Shown piece after piece: positions 9,625 to 17,834 of a stretch of DNA of 37,094 bases. Numbering within the stretch: position 1 is the stretch's first letter; the number at the start of each line of letters is the position of its first letter. Source of the DNA: Actinomycetes bacterium (GTDB taxonomy: Bacteria > Actinomycetota > Actinomycetes > Propionibacteriales > Propionibacteriaceae); NCBI GenBank assembly GCA_023436925.1, contig JAEZHJ010000025.1, positions 1 through 37,094 on the forward strand, read 5' to 3'. The position numbers and the translations under genes are program-made. Under the pieces are notes generated by a model, which searched no databases, was not told where the DNA came from, and saw only the letters and a program-made list of their open reading frames with translations.

Positions 9625-10689
9625 TCACCCCGACAGGTCGAAGCGCTCCGCGTAGGAGGTCTCGGTCAGCCGGGCGAGACCCTCGCGCACCAGCCGGACG
9701 ACGCCGTAGTCGACCCCCTCGACCGCCATCAACTCTGAGGTCGAGGCTCCCAGCAGGGACTGCAGCGACCCGAAGTGCGCCACCAGCCGGTCGGCCACCC
9801 CGGACGGCAGGCGCCCGATCTGGGCGAGCTGACGATACCCGCGGGCCGGCAGCCGGGCGTCCAGCCGGCCGGGGACCAGGTCGATCTGGCGGGCGATCAG
9901 GGTTGCGTCCAGCAGGTCGTCACTGGCCAGGCCGGCCAGTCCGTCCAGCCGCAGCCGGGACTCGCCGGTGCCGTAATCGCGGGCCAGGGCATCGCCGGTC
10001 TCGGCGACCCCGGCCAGCAGTTCCTGCAGCTGGAGCTCGACCATCCGGCCCTCGCTGCCCAGTTCGACCAGGAGGTCGGAGACCTCCTCGCCGAGGCGGC
10101 GGCAGAGCTCGATCCGGCGGGCGACGACGGTGACGTCCTCGACGGTGACCGCGTCCTGCACCTCCAGCGAGGTGAGCCGGCTGGCGGCCTCCGTGAGCCG
10201 GTCGCGGTAGCGCGACAGGGTGGCCAGGGCCTGGTCGGCCCGGGGCAGGAGCTGCTCGGGACGCCGCAGCGGGTGGCGGTAGCCGTCCAGGAAGAGCGCG
10301 ATCGACGACATCGACGCCGACACCGTGACCACCGGCACCCCGGTCTGGCGGGCGACCCGGTCGGCGGTGCGGTGCCGGGTGCCGGTCTCGGCGGTCGGCA
10401 GCGCGGCGTCCGGCATCAGGTGGGCGCCCGCGTGGATGATCCGGCTGAGGGTGGGGTCGAGCAGGATGGCTCCGTCGAGCTTCGCCAGCTCGCGCAGGGC
10501 GGTGGCCGTCAGCGGTACGTCGATCCGGAACCCGCCGGTGACCAGCGCGTCGACCTGCTCGGTGGAGCCGAGCACGATCAGGGCGCCGGTCCGGCCGCTG
10601 ACGATCCGCTCAAGGCCGTCACGCAGATCGGTGCCCGGGCTGACCAGGGCCAGCTGGGTCCGCAGGCGCTGGCGGGTGGGTCGTTCCAT
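9625..10689 (-). CDS. disA: DNA integrity scanning protein / diadenylate cyclase
   Basis: DisA condenses two ATP into cyclic di-AMP and scans DNA; branched DNA structures inhibit it in characterised homologues. The 354-residue protein is full length. The N-terminal DAC domain has DGA at 72-74 (LDGAILLD) and the ATP-binding RHR at 105-107 (GTRHRTAD). A helical spine spans about 150-280, and a C-terminal HhH domain (about 290-354, EGVDYGVVRLVREGLARL) serves for DNA binding. ATG 10689 follows GGAGAGG. It lies 63 nt after radA on the same strand. In other bacteria RadA interacts with DisA and lowers its cyclase activity, so co-expression here is expected. Confidence 0.96.
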   Translation of the reverse strand: MERPTRQRLRTQLALVSPGTDLRDGLERIVSGRTGALIVLGSTEQVDALVTGGFRIDVPLTATALRELAKLDGAILLDPTLSRIIHAGAHLMPDAALPTAETGTRHRTADRVARQTGVPVVTVSASMSSIALFLDGYRHPLRRPEQLLPRADQALATLSRYRDRLTEAASRLTSLEVQDAVTVEDVTVVARRIELCRRLGEEVSDLLVELGSEGRMVELQLQELLAGVAETGDALARDYGTGESRLRLDGLAGLASDDLLDATLIARQIDLVPGRLDARLPARGYRQLAQIGRLPSGVADRLVAHFGSLQSLLGASTSELMAVEGVDYGVVRLVREGLARLTETSYAERFDLSG

Positions 10690-10752
10690 TGGCTGCCTCT
10701 CCGGTGTGGGCGCCAGCCTACGCGCCCGCAGGCCCGGTGGCTGCAGGCGCCG

Positions 10753-12162
10753 CTACTCGACCGCGGCGAGGTGTCGATGCCCCGGGTCGAGCCGCGTGGT
10801 GGTCTGCTGCACCTCGCGGCGCAGTTGCAGCATTCCGAGCGCGTCGGCCAGGGTCGCCGCTTCCACCACCCGCATGCCGGCGATCTTGACGCGGCTGCCG
10901 GAGGGGACCAGGGCGAGTTCGAAGCCGAGCCGGGCGGCCTCGGCGAGGCGTCGCTCGGTGCCCGGCACACGGCGCAGCTCCCCCGACAACCCGACCTCCC
11001 CGACGGCGATGATCGGGCGGTCGAAGGCCCGCTCGGCGCAGGCCGAGGCGATCGCGATGGCGGCCGCCAGATCGGTCGCCGGATCGCTCACCCGGGCCCC
11101 GCCGACGGTCGAGACATACACCTCGCGGGTGTGCAGCTTCAGCCCCGCCTTGCGTTGCAGGACGGCCAGGATCATCGCGACCCGCGGCCCGTCGATCCCG
11201 TTGGTGACTCTCCGGGGCGCGGGCGCATTGCTGGGGACCACCAGCGCCTGCACCTCGGTGAGCAGGGGACGCCGGCCCTCCAGGGAGACCCCCAGGCAGG
11301 TGCCGGCGACCGGCTCGGCGTGGCGGGAGACGAACAGCCCCGATGGGTCGGACACCTCACGGATGCCGGTGGCGTCCATCTCGAAGCAGCCGACCTCGTC
11401 GGCGGGGCCGTACCGGTTCTTCGAAGCCCGGATCATCCGGAAGCCGCCGTGCCGGTCGCCCTCGAAGGAGAGCACCACATCGACCAGGTGCTCGAGGGTG
11501 CGCGGGCCGGCGACCGCGCCGTCCTTGGTGACGTGGCCGATCAGGACCACCGGCATGCCCAGCTGCTTGGCGACCCGCACCAGCGCCCCGGTCACCTCCC
11601 GAACCTGGGTGACACCGCCGGGCACGCCATCGACGGTGGGCAGCGAGACCGTCTGGACCGAGTCGAGCACCAGCAGTTGCGGCCGCAACTGCTCGATGTG
11701 GCCCAGCACGGTGGCCAGGTCGGACTCGGCGGCAAGGTAGAGGCCGTCGGTCACCGAGCCGGTCCGCTCCGCCCGTTGGCGGACCTGGGCGGCGGACTCC
11801 TCCGCCGTGACGTACAGGGTGGGGCGGCCGGCCCCGGCCCAGCGGGCGGCGACCTCCAGCAGCAGCGTGGACTTGCCGACCCCCGGCTCGCCGGCCAGCA
11901 GCACCACGGCGCCCGGGGTCAGGCCGGTGCCGAGCACCCGGTCGAGCTCGCCGATCCCGGTCGGGATGCCCGCCGTCGCGGTGGCGTCGACCTCGCTGAT
12001 CGGGACGGCGCTGCGCACCGGGGTCGCTGCGGAGACCGACGCGGACGGCGCGCGACTCTCGGCGACGCTGCCCCAGGCCTGGCACTCCCCGCACCGCCCG
12101 CCCCAGCGGACGGTGCTCCAGCCGCACTCCGAACAGCGGTAGGTGGTGGTCTGCTTCGCCAT
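10753..12162 (-). CDS. radA: DNA repair protein RadA (Sms)
   Basis: RadA is a RecA-like hexameric helicase that helps branch migration during recombination. The 469-residue protein shows the zinc finger with Cys10, 13, 24 and 27, Walker A GEPGVGKST at 91-99 and the RadA-specific motif KNRYG at 248-252. The C-terminal Lon-protease-like domain has the usual scaffold but is not expected to be proteolytic. The usual KNRFG motif has Tyr in place of Phe, a conservative change. ATG 12162 is chosen because MAKQTTTYRC is the standard N-terminus; the frame is open slightly upstream. A TAGCGT box 7 nt upstream suggests a leaderless message. It precedes disA. Confidence 0.97.
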   Translation of the reverse strand: MAKQTTTYRCSECGWSTVRWGGRCGECQAWGSVAESRAPSASVSAATPVRSAVPISEVDATATAGIPTGIGELDRVLGTGLTPGAVVLLAGEPGVGKSTLLLEVAARWAGAGRPTLYVTAEESAAQVRQRAERTGSVTDGLYLAAESDLATVLGHIEQLRPQLLVLDSVQTVSLPTVDGVPGGVTQVREVTGALVRVAKQLGMPVVLIGHVTKDGAVAGPRTLEHLVDVVLSFEGDRHGGFRMIRASKNRYGPADEVGCFEMDATGIREVSDPSGLFVSRHAEPVAGTCLGVSLEGRRPLLTEVQALVVPSNAPAPRRVTNGIDGPRVAMILAVLQRKAGLKLHTREVYVSTVGGARVSDPATDLAAAIAIASACAERAFDRPIIAVGEVGLSGELRRVPGTERRLAEAARLGFELALVPSGSRVKIAGMRVVEAATLADALGMLQLRREVQQTTTRLDPGHRHLAAVE

Positions 12163-12169
12163 GGGCACG

Positions 12170-12175
12170 ACGCTA
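12170..12175 (-). promoter_or_regulatory. Candidate -10 box for leaderless radA
   Basis: On the minus strand the sequence reads TAGCGT, 7 nt, then the radA ATG. There is no Shine-Dalgarno sequence. Confidence 0.5.
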
Positions 12176-12259
12176 GCGGCCCGCACTGACGAAGCTGTTA
12201 TCGACCCGGCGTTCGATTCCGAATCGGTGGCGAATCCGGCACCGGCGAAGCCGCCGGGG

Positions 12260-12895
12260 TCAGATCCGGACCAGACCGCGCGGGGTCTTGAAGACAGCCG
12301 CGTTCAGGCCGGGCACCCCGTTGGGGGCGGTGAAGTTCAAAGCGACACCATCGAAGACCTCGCCCAGCGGCGTCCCGAGCCACGACTCGACCCGGGCACG
12401 GTCCCCGGCGATCTCCAGCTCCACCAGCTCGATGTCGCCGTGCAGCGCCTTCGGCTGGACCTCGTGGTCGGAGAGCCAGTGGATGAAGAAGGGCAGCTGC
12501 GGGTCGGCCAGCAGGCCCTTCACCCCGATCTGCTCCCACTCCAGCCGGCGGCCGTCGGGGAAGTGCCGCATCCCCGGCACGGCCTGCCGGTCCAGCCGCT
12601 CCTCGAAGGGCGTGAGGTCGTCAACCGAGATCACCCAGCCCAGCCAGCCACCACCCATCTCGGAGCGGGCGCGGACTGCCTGGCCGAAGGGGGCCTTCTC
12701 CGCCGCCGGGTGCTCGAGCACTTCCACTACCTCGATGTAGCGGTCGCCGGCCAGCGGCAGGATGTGGTTGCGGGTACCGAAGCGGGGGTGGAAGCCGCCG
12801 TCGCGGAACCGCTCGCCGAGCAGTTCGCCCAGCCTCTGCGATTCGGCAGCCAGGCCCGCGGGCCCGACTGCAAACGTCACGTGATCGACATGCAT
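12260..12895 (-). CDS. Glyoxalase-like domain (VOC superfamily) protein
   Basis: The roughly 211-residue protein probably belongs to the Glyoxalase_3-type branch of the VOC superfamily; its substrate is unknown. It begins MHVDHVTFAVG, a typical first VOC strand with a metal-ligand-like histidine. FGTRNHILPL and YIEVVEVL follow (second half of the first beta-alpha-beta-beta-beta module), then GWVISVDDL and FFIHWL in the second module. The end is VALNFTAPNG...FKTPRGLVRI. The frame is open upstream to 13117, but that stretch is antisense to the next gene and not VOC-like; ATG 12895 is the natural start. A CAGAAT box 6 nt upstream suggests leaderless transcription. It is divergent from the TIM-barrel gene, 94 nt away. 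Confidence 0.85.
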   Translation of the reverse strand: MHVDHVTFAVGPAGLAAESQRLGELLGERFRDGGFHPRFGTRNHILPLAGDRYIEVVEVLEHPAAEKAPFGQAVRARSEMGGGWLGWVISVDDLTPFEERLDRQAVPGMRHFPDGRRLEWEQIGVKGLLADPQLPFFIHWLSDHEVQPKALHGDIELVELEIAGDRARVESWLGTPLGEVFDGVALNFTAPNGVPGLNAAVFKTPRGLVRI

Positions 12896-12901
12896 GGCCC
12901 C

Positions 12902-12907
12902 ATTCTG
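12902..12907 (-). promoter_or_regulatory. Candidate -10 box for VOC gene at 12895
   Basis: The minus strand reads CAGAAT, 6 nt, then ATG. It keeps the A at position 2 and T at position 6 of the -10 hexamer. There is no Shine-Dalgarno sequence. Confidence 0.35.
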
Positions 12908-12976
12908 GTCACGTCGGCAGCCAAGCACGAAATCGGGCCGGAGCGGACGTGCGGCGGTGGGCTGGGGCGACCTGCC

Positions 12977-12982
12977 TACGAT
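12977..12982 (+). promoter_or_regulatory. Candidate -10 box for gene at 12990
   Basis: TACGAT ends 7 nt before the in-frame GTG 12990. The ATG at 12988 is out of frame. Confidence 0.45.
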
Positions 12983-12989
12983 GGGCGAT

Positions 12990-13805
12990 GTGACGAAACC
13001 ACCGGTGGGCCCGCTCATCTCGATGTCGACGTCATCGGTGTACCCGGAATCGACTTCCCGGGCCTTTGCGATCGCCCGCGAACTGGGCTTCGACGCCGTC
13101 GAGGTGATGGTCGGCATGGACGCGACCTCGACCGATGTCGACGCCCTGAAGCGGCTGCGCGACTACCACGAGGTGCCGATCGGCTCCATCCATGCCCCCA
13201 CCCTGCTGCTGACCCAGCGGACCTGGGGCCCCGACCCGTGGGACAAGCTGGAACGCTCGGCGGACGCGGCGGTCCGGCTGGGTGCCTCCGTGGTCGTCGT
13301 CCACCCGCCGTTCCGCTGGCAGCGCAGCTACGCCGCCGCATTCACCGCCGGCGTCCGGCAACTCCACCAGGCCACGGGGGTGGTCTTCGCGGTGGAGAAC
13401 ATGTTCCCCTGGCGCGGCCCGCGGGGGGCCGAGGTGCGGGCGTACGCGCCGAGCTGGGACCCGTCCGAGCTCGACCTGGACCACCTCACCCTCGACATGT
13501 CCCACGCGGCGACCGCCCGCCAGCAGTCGCTCGACCTGATCGACGCCTGGGGTGACCGGCTGGCCCACGTCCACCTCACCGACGGCCTGGACGGCACCTC
13601 CGACCAGCACCTGCTGCCCGGGGCCGGCAACCAGCGGGCCGACGAGGTCCTGGCGAGGCTGGCCGCCACCGGCTTCCCGGGCCAGGTCGTGCTCGAGGTG
13701 AAGACCAACAACGCTGACTTCCCCGGCCAGCGGGGCGGCCAACTGGCCGCCGCCCTGGAGTTCGCCCGGACCCATACCCGCCTGCCGCAGGGGGATCCGC
13801 GATGA
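12990..13805 (+). CDS. Sugar phosphate isomerase/epimerase-like TIM-barrel protein
   Basis: The 271-residue protein belongs to the xylose isomerase-like TIM-barrel superfamily (AP endonuclease family 2); the substrate is unknown. Core barrel strands are visible: ISMSTSSVYP, ELGFDAVEVMVG, VPIGSIHAP, ASVVVVHPP and VVFAVENMFPW (metal-ligand-type Glu). LTLDMSHA (Asp and His), LAHVHLTDG and GQVVLEVKTN follow. The set of Glu, Asp and His ligands appears intact, so it is probably a metal-dependent enzyme. Its neighbourhood near proC resembles Rv0498 in M. tuberculosis. The start is GTG 12990, since upstream sequence in frame is non-conserved and antisense to the VOC gene. The stop overlaps the next start by 4 nt. 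Confidence 0.88.
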   Translation: MTKPPVGPLISMSTSSVYPESTSRAFAIARELGFDAVEVMVGMDATSTDVDALKRLRDYHEVPIGSIHAPTLLLTQRTWGPDPWDKLERSADAAVRLGASVVVVHPPFRWQRSYAAAFTAGVRQLHQATGVVFAVENMFPWRGPRGAEVRAYAPSWDPSELDLDHLTLDMSHAATARQQSLDLIDAWGDRLAHVHLTDGLDGTSDQHLLPGAGNQRADEVLARLAATGFPGQVVLEVKTNNADFPGQRGGQLAAALEFARTHTRLPQGDPR

Positions 13806-14644
13806 CCGGACGCGAGGACGCCGCCGCACCGGCGGTGGACCAGGCGCCGCCGCAGCCCGCGGTGTCGGGAAGTGACCCCGTTCTGCAGTCCGACGCGGTG
13901 GGGGAGTCGCGGCAGCGGCCCGGGCTGGAGATCCTGCTCGTGCTCGGCGTCTCGCTGGGCCAGTCGGCGGTGTACTCGATCCTGTCGCTGGTCAACAAGC
14001 TCACCTACCAGGTGCCGCTGAACGAGCAGACCACGACGATGAACCCGTCGATCACCCCCGACCGGCCGTGGCTCGATCTGGCCTACCAACTGGCCGGCAT
14101 CGTCTTCCCGGTGATGCCGGCGCTGCTGGCCCTGTACCTGCTGCACGTCTCCGGGCAGCGCCGCCAGATCGGTTTCGACCTGCGCCGACCCGGCTTCGAC
14201 CTGGGCCGCGGCACCCTGATCTTCCTGGCGATCGGCATCCCCGGCCTGGCGCTGTACTACGTGGCCTGGCTGCTCGGGTTCAACACCAACATCGCGCCGG
14301 CGAACCTGGCCGCGCACTGGTGGACCGTCCCCGTCCTGATCGGCCTGGCCGCGATGAACGGCGTCCTGGAGGAAGTGGTCATGCTGGCCTTCTTCTTCAC
14401 GCGCGCGGCCGCGCTGGGTTGGCGAACCGGGACGATCATCGTCTCCAGCGCGCTGATCCGGGCCACCTACCACCTGTACCAGGGCTTCGGCAGCTTCCTG
14501 GGCAACCTCGTCATGGGGTTGGCCTTCGGCTGGCTCTACCTGCGCTTCAAGCGGGTCGGCCCGCTCGTGGTGGCGCACACCCTGCTCGATGTGGCGGCCT
14601 TCGTTGGCTACGCGCTGATCGCCCCCCTTGTCGACTGGCTGTGA
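13802..14644 (+). CDS. CPBP family intramembrane metalloprotease-like protein
   Basis: The 280-residue membrane protein has about seven or eight hydrophobic segments after a disordered, Pro/Ala-rich N-terminal tail (residues 1-40). The C-terminal half fits the CPBP (Rce1/Abi) family. It has a Glu-Glu pair near residues 190-191 (GVLEEVVML), a histidine motif RATYHLYQG about 35 residues on, and a final AHTLLD histidine motif. The usual EExxxR first motif lacks its arginine here. The family cleaves or modifies membrane proteins; no substrate can be named. The ATG overlaps the stop of the TIM-barrel gene, so the pair is translationally coupled. Confidence 0.85.
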   Translation: MTGREDAAAPAVDQAPPQPAVSGSDPVLQSDAVGESRQRPGLEILLVLGVSLGQSAVYSILSLVNKLTYQVPLNEQTTTMNPSITPDRPWLDLAYQLAGIVFPVMPALLALYLLHVSGQRRQIGFDLRRPGFDLGRGTLIFLAIGIPGLALYYVAWLLGFNTNIAPANLAAHWWTVPVLIGLAAMNGVLEEVVMLAFFFTRAAALGWRTGTIIVSSALIRATYHLYQGFGSFLGNLVMGLAFGWLYLRFKRVGPLVVAHTLLDVAAFVGYALIAPLVDWL

Positions 14645-14670
14645 TCGTTACCTGATGGCCCGTGGGCCGC

Positions 14671-14676
14671 TAGGCT
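14671..14676 (+). promoter_or_regulatory. Candidate -10 box for DUF2500 gene
   Basis: TAGGCT lies 7 nt before ATG 14684; this hexamer also precedes the genes at 83 and 2396. There is no Shine-Dalgarno sequence. Confidence 0.5.
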
Positions 14677-14683
14677 CCCCGCC

Positions 14684-15154
14684 ATGGGTCCTGACTTCGG
14701 CGGTCCAGACTTCGGCGGCCCGGGTTTCGGCGGTTGGGACAGCTTCGACACGGTGTTCACGCTGGTCTCGATCGTGACCGTGCTCGGGGTGCTGATCGTC
14801 TTCGGATCCATCCTCTGGGGCGTGATCGGCGGTGTCCGGCGCGCGGTGCAGAACAACGCCGCCCCCGAGGTGACAGCTGCCGCCCAGGTCGTCGACAAGC
14901 GGGTCGCGCTGTCCGGTGGGGGCACCACCCACAGCCCGGGCATGCTCGGTGCGGACGGGACCTTCGGCCCAGACACGGTGATCTCCACGCCGATCTCGGG
15001 CACCTACTTCGTCACCTTCGAGCAGTCGGGCGGCGAGCGGTTCGAGCTGAAGGTCCCCGAGAACGAATACGGACTGCTCGTGGTCGGGGACAGCGGCACC
15101 GTGACCATGAAGGGCACCCGCTACCTGGGCTTCCAGCGCGAGGTGCTGCGCTGA
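14684..15154 (+). CDS. DUF2500 family membrane protein
   Basis: The function is unknown. The 156-residue protein begins with a Gly/Pro/Phe repeat (GPDFGG-type, three copies) encoded by an imperfect 15-bp tandem repeat at about 14687-14731. One transmembrane helix (about 27-52) is followed by a soluble domain. Its end, YFVTFEQSGGERFELKV...GDSGTVTMKGTRYLGF, resembles the E. coli YhhM-type DUF2500 ending with its GD.GT...KGTR core. A VVDKRV strand and GTTHSP loop precede it. It probably lies in the cytoplasmic membrane. It sits 39 nt after the CPBP gene but has its own candidate leaderless promoter. Confidence 0.8.
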   Translation: MGPDFGGPDFGGPGFGGWDSFDTVFTLVSIVTVLGVLIVFGSILWGVIGGVRRAVQNNAAPEVTAAAQVVDKRVALSGGGTTHSPGMLGADGTFGPDTVISTPISGTYFVTFEQSGGERFELKVPENEYGLLVVGDSGTVTMKGTRYLGFQREVLR

Positions 15155-15216
15155 GCCCCACCCGGGAGCAGTCTCGCCGCAGCGGACCAGCCCACTGCCG
15201 CAGGGGGCCCGCGGGC

Positions 15217-15222
15217 TAGTCT
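15217..15222 (+). promoter_or_regulatory. Candidate -10 box for leaderless asd
   Basis: TAGTCT ends 6 nt before the asd ATG, with no Shine-Dalgarno sequence. Confidence 0.5.
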
Positions 15223-15228
15223 TGCGCC

Positions 15229-16251
15229 ATGCGTGTTGGTGTGTTCGGGGCGACCGGTCAGGTCGGCCGCGTGATGCGGACCTTGCTGGCTGAGCGGAAT
15301 TTCCCGGTTGATCAGATCAGGTTCTTCTCCTCCGCCCGTTCGGCGGGCTCGACCCTGCCCTGGGGTGACGGGGAGGTGGTGGTCGAGGACACCGGTACCG
15401 CCGACTTCTCCGGTCTCGACATCGCCCTGTTCTCGGCCGGGGCGACGATGTCGCGGGAGTTCGCTCCCAAGGTGGCGGCGGCCGGCGCCGTGGTGGTCGA
15501 CAACTCGTCGGCCTGGCGCAAGGACCCGGAGGTCCCGCTGGTCGTCAGCGAGGTCAACCCCGACGACGTCTTCGAGCGTCCGAAGGGGATCATCGCCAAT
15601 CCGAACTGCACCACGATGGCCGCGATGCCGGTGCTCAAGCCACTGCACGACGCCGCCGGCCTCACCCGGCTCACCATCGCGACCTACCAGGCCGTGTCCG
15701 GCTCGGGGGTGAAGGGTGTCAACGCGCTCGCCGAGCAGTCGCTGGCGATCACCGAACCGGCCCGGTTGGCGCTGGACGGCTCGGCGGCCCCCGAGGTCGA
15801 CCCGGCCCCCTACGTCGCGCCGATCGCGTACAACGTGGTGCCGCTGGCGGGTGGCCTGGTCGATGACGGCTCCGGCGAGACCGACGAGGAGCAGAAGCTC
15901 CGGTTCGAGTCCCGCAAGATCCTGCACCTGCCCGACCTGCTGGTGGCGGGCACCTGTGTGCGGGTGCCGGTGTTCTCCGGCCACTCGCTGGTGATCAACG
16001 CCGAGTTCTCCGAGGAGATCAGCCCCACCCGGGCGACCGGGCTGTTGGCCACCGCCCCCGGCGTCGCGCTGGTCGACGTCCCGACCCCGCGCCAGGCCGC
16101 CGGGCGCGACCCGTCCTTCGTCGGACGGATCCGCGCCGACCAGTCGGTGCCCGGCGGACGCGGCCTGGTGCTGTTCGTCAGCAACGACAACCTGCGCAAG
16201 GGGGCGGCGCTGAACGCCGTCCAGATCGCCGAACTGGTGGCCGCGGGATGA
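15229..16251 (+). CDS. asd: Aspartate-semialdehyde dehydrogenase
   Basis: Asd reduces aspartyl-4-phosphate to the semialdehyde with NADPH, the branch point to lysine/diaminopimelate, threonine and methionine. The 340-residue protein has GATGQVGRVM (NADP-binding loop), NPNCTT with the nucleophile Cys127 and ATYQAVSGSG with the catalytic-site Gln. His252 lies in VPVFSGHSL, and GRIRADQSVPGGRGLVLF follows before the NDNLRKGAALNAVQIAE end. All key residues are present. It is leaderless by sequence. No aspartokinase gene accompanies it in this window, whereas actinobacterial asd often sits beside ask. The stop overlaps the proC start by 4 nt. Confidence 0.97.
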   Translation: MRVGVFGATGQVGRVMRTLLAERNFPVDQIRFFSSARSAGSTLPWGDGEVVVEDTGTADFSGLDIALFSAGATMSREFAPKVAAAGAVVVDNSSAWRKDPEVPLVVSEVNPDDVFERPKGIIANPNCTTMAAMPVLKPLHDAAGLTRLTIATYQAVSGSGVKGVNALAEQSLAITEPARLALDGSAAPEVDPAPYVAPIAYNVVPLAGGLVDDGSGETDEEQKLRFESRKILHLPDLLVAGTCVRVPVFSGHSLVINAEFSEEISPTRATGLLATAPGVALVDVPTPRQAAGRDPSFVGRIRADQSVPGGRGLVLFVSNDNLRKGAALNAVQIAELVAAG

Positions 16252-17048
16252 CCACCCTGGCCATCATCGGCGCCGGCGTGATGGGCGAGACCCTGATCGC
16301 GGGCCTGCTGCGGGGAGGCTGGCCGCCCGACCAGCTCTTCGCCGCCGATCGGCACGACGCCCGGCTGGAGGAGATCAGGCTCCGCCACGGGATCGGGATC
16401 GGTCCCACCGCCGAGGTGACCGGCCAGGCCGACACCGTGGTGCTGGTGGTCAAGCCGCAGGACATCGGCGAGGTGCTGCCGCAGGTGGCCGGCTCGCTGC
16501 GCCCGGGTGCGCTGGTCGTCTCGCTCTGTGCCGGCATCACGACGACGACGATCGAGGCCGCGCTGCCGTCCGGCACCCCGGTGGTGCGGGTCATGCCCAA
16601 CACCCCCGCCCAGGTGGACGAGGGGATGGCGGCGATCTCGGCCGGCACGACAGCCACCCCCGACCACCTGGACCTGGTCACCACCCTGCTGCGGGCGGTC
16701 GGCGAGGTCGTGGTGGTGCCCGAGAAGTACCAGGACGCCGTCACGGCGATCTCCGGCTCCGGCCCCGCCTACCTGTACTTCGTGGTCGAGGCGATGATCG
16801 ATGCCGGCGTGATGCTCGGGCTGCCCCGCGACACCGCGACCACCCTGGTCGTGCAGACGATGTACGGCTCGGCCAAGCTGCTCGCCGAGAGCGGCCTGCA
16901 CCCGACCGTGCTCAAGGAGCGGGTCACCTCCCCCGGCGGCACCACCGCTGCCGCGCTGCGCGAACTGGAGAGCCACAAGGTCAAGGCGGCCTTCATCACC
17001 GCTATGGAAGCCGCCCGCGACCGGAGCCGCGAACTCGCCCGGTCGTGA
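16248..17048 (+). CDS. proC: Pyrroline-5-carboxylate reductase
   Basis: ProC catalyses the last step of proline synthesis, reducing pyrroline-5-carboxylate to proline with NAD(P)H in the cytoplasm. The 266-residue protein has IIGAGVMGETLIAGLL (Rossmann dinucleotide loop), VVLVVKPQD, VRVMPNTPAQVDEG and the family signature around ISGSGPAYLYFVVEAM. The C-terminal substrate-binding helix bundle includes LKERVTSPGGTTAAALRELE. The length is normal. The ATG lies within the end of asd (ATGA), so the two amino-acid genes are co-translated. It corresponds to Rv0500 of the mycobacterial neighbourhood that continues downstream with the HTH regulator and bS22. Confidence 0.97.
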   Translation: MTTLAIIGAGVMGETLIAGLLRGGWPPDQLFAADRHDARLEEIRLRHGIGIGPTAEVTGQADTVVLVVKPQDIGEVLPQVAGSLRPGALVVSLCAGITTTTIEAALPSGTPVVRVMPNTPAQVDEGMAAISAGTTATPDHLDLVTTLLRAVGEVVVVPEKYQDAVTAISGSGPAYLYFVVEAMIDAGVMLGLPRDTATTLVVQTMYGSAKLLAESGLHPTVLKERVTSPGGTTAAALRELESHKVKAAFITAMEAARDRSRELARS

Positions 17049-17058
17049 CCCCGGCGCC

Positions 17059-17796
17059 ATGGACGCGACCCGGCCGTACTGGCTGACCGCTTTCCTCGAC
17101 TTCCCGGCCGAAGAGTTCGACCGGGGCGCAGCCTTCTGGTCGCAGGTCACCGGCTGGCCGCTGTCGCCCACCCGCGGCGAGCACGACGAGTTCGCCAGCC
17201 TGGTGCCCCCGGACGGCGCCGACTACCTGCGGCTGCAGCGGCTGGGCGAGGGCGAGACCCGACTGCACCTGGACGTCCACGTCGCCGATCCGCAGGAAGC
17301 GGCGATCGCCGCCCAGGAACGCGGGGCGAGCGTGGTCCGGCAGGCCTACCCGGATCTGGTCGTGCTGGCCTCGCCGGCCGGCTTCGAGTTCTGCCTCGTC
17401 AGCCAGCCGCGGGACACCGTCCCGGCGGCACCCCACTGGCCCGGCGGGCACCGCAGCCGGGTGAGCCAGGTCTGCCTCGACATCCCGCCGGAGAGCCATG
17501 CCGAGGAGGTGGCCTTCTGGGCCGGCACGCTGCACGGCCAGCTCCGTCCCGCCGCGGGCCGGCCCGAACTGGCCTGGATCGACCCCCCGGGGCCCTTCCC
17601 GCTGCAGGTCGTCACCCAGCGGCTCGCGCTGGGCAATCTGGTGCGCGGCCACCTCGACATCGCCAGCGACGACCGTCGGGCCGAGGTCGAGCGGCTGCGC
17701 CGGCACGGGGCCATGGTGCGCTCCGTCCGGCCGGAACGGACGGTGCTCGAGGCGCCCGGCGGCATCAGCCTGTGCGTCCTGGACCGCGCCCCGTGA
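17059..17796 (+). CDS. Two-domain VOC (glyoxalase-like) protein
   Basis: The 245-residue protein is made of two similar VOC halves (about residues 1-118 and 128-245). Each starts with a hydrophobic strand followed by an AFW-type helix: FDRGAAFWSQVTGWPL and AEEVAFWAGTLHGQL. Each half ends with a strand such as VVLASPAGFEFCLV or VLEAPGGISLCVL. Both look like the glyoxalase-like domain of actinobacteria (PF18029-type). No metal ligand set is clear enough to name a reaction. The start ATG 17059 lies 10 nt after proC with a poor ribosome site, so expression probably depends on the asd-proC transcript. Confidence 0.85.
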   Translation: MDATRPYWLTAFLDFPAEEFDRGAAFWSQVTGWPLSPTRGEHDEFASLVPPDGADYLRLQRLGEGETRLHLDVHVADPQEAAIAAQERGASVVRQAYPDLVVLASPAGFEFCLVSQPRDTVPAAPHWPGGHRSRVSQVCLDIPPESHAEEVAFWAGTLHGQLRPAAGRPELAWIDPPGPFPLQVVTQRLALGNLVRGHLDIASDDRRAEVERLRRHGAMVRSVRPERTVLEAPGGISLCVLDRAP

Positions 17797-17822
17797 CCGC
17801 GGCACCCGGGCACCGGCTGCGG

Positions 17823-17828
17823 TAGCGT
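17823..17828 (+). promoter_or_regulatory. Candidate -10 box for PfkB gene
   Basis: TAGCGT lies 6 nt before ATG 17835 and matches the box before radA. There is no Shine-Dalgarno sequence. Confidence 0.5.
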
Positions 17829-17834
17829 CGGCGC

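Noticed and set aside
9775..12189. Long open frame (about 804 codons) antisense to disA and radA
   Set aside because: It spans two well-supported genes and their gap and gives Gly/Asp/Gln-rich sequence with no motif.
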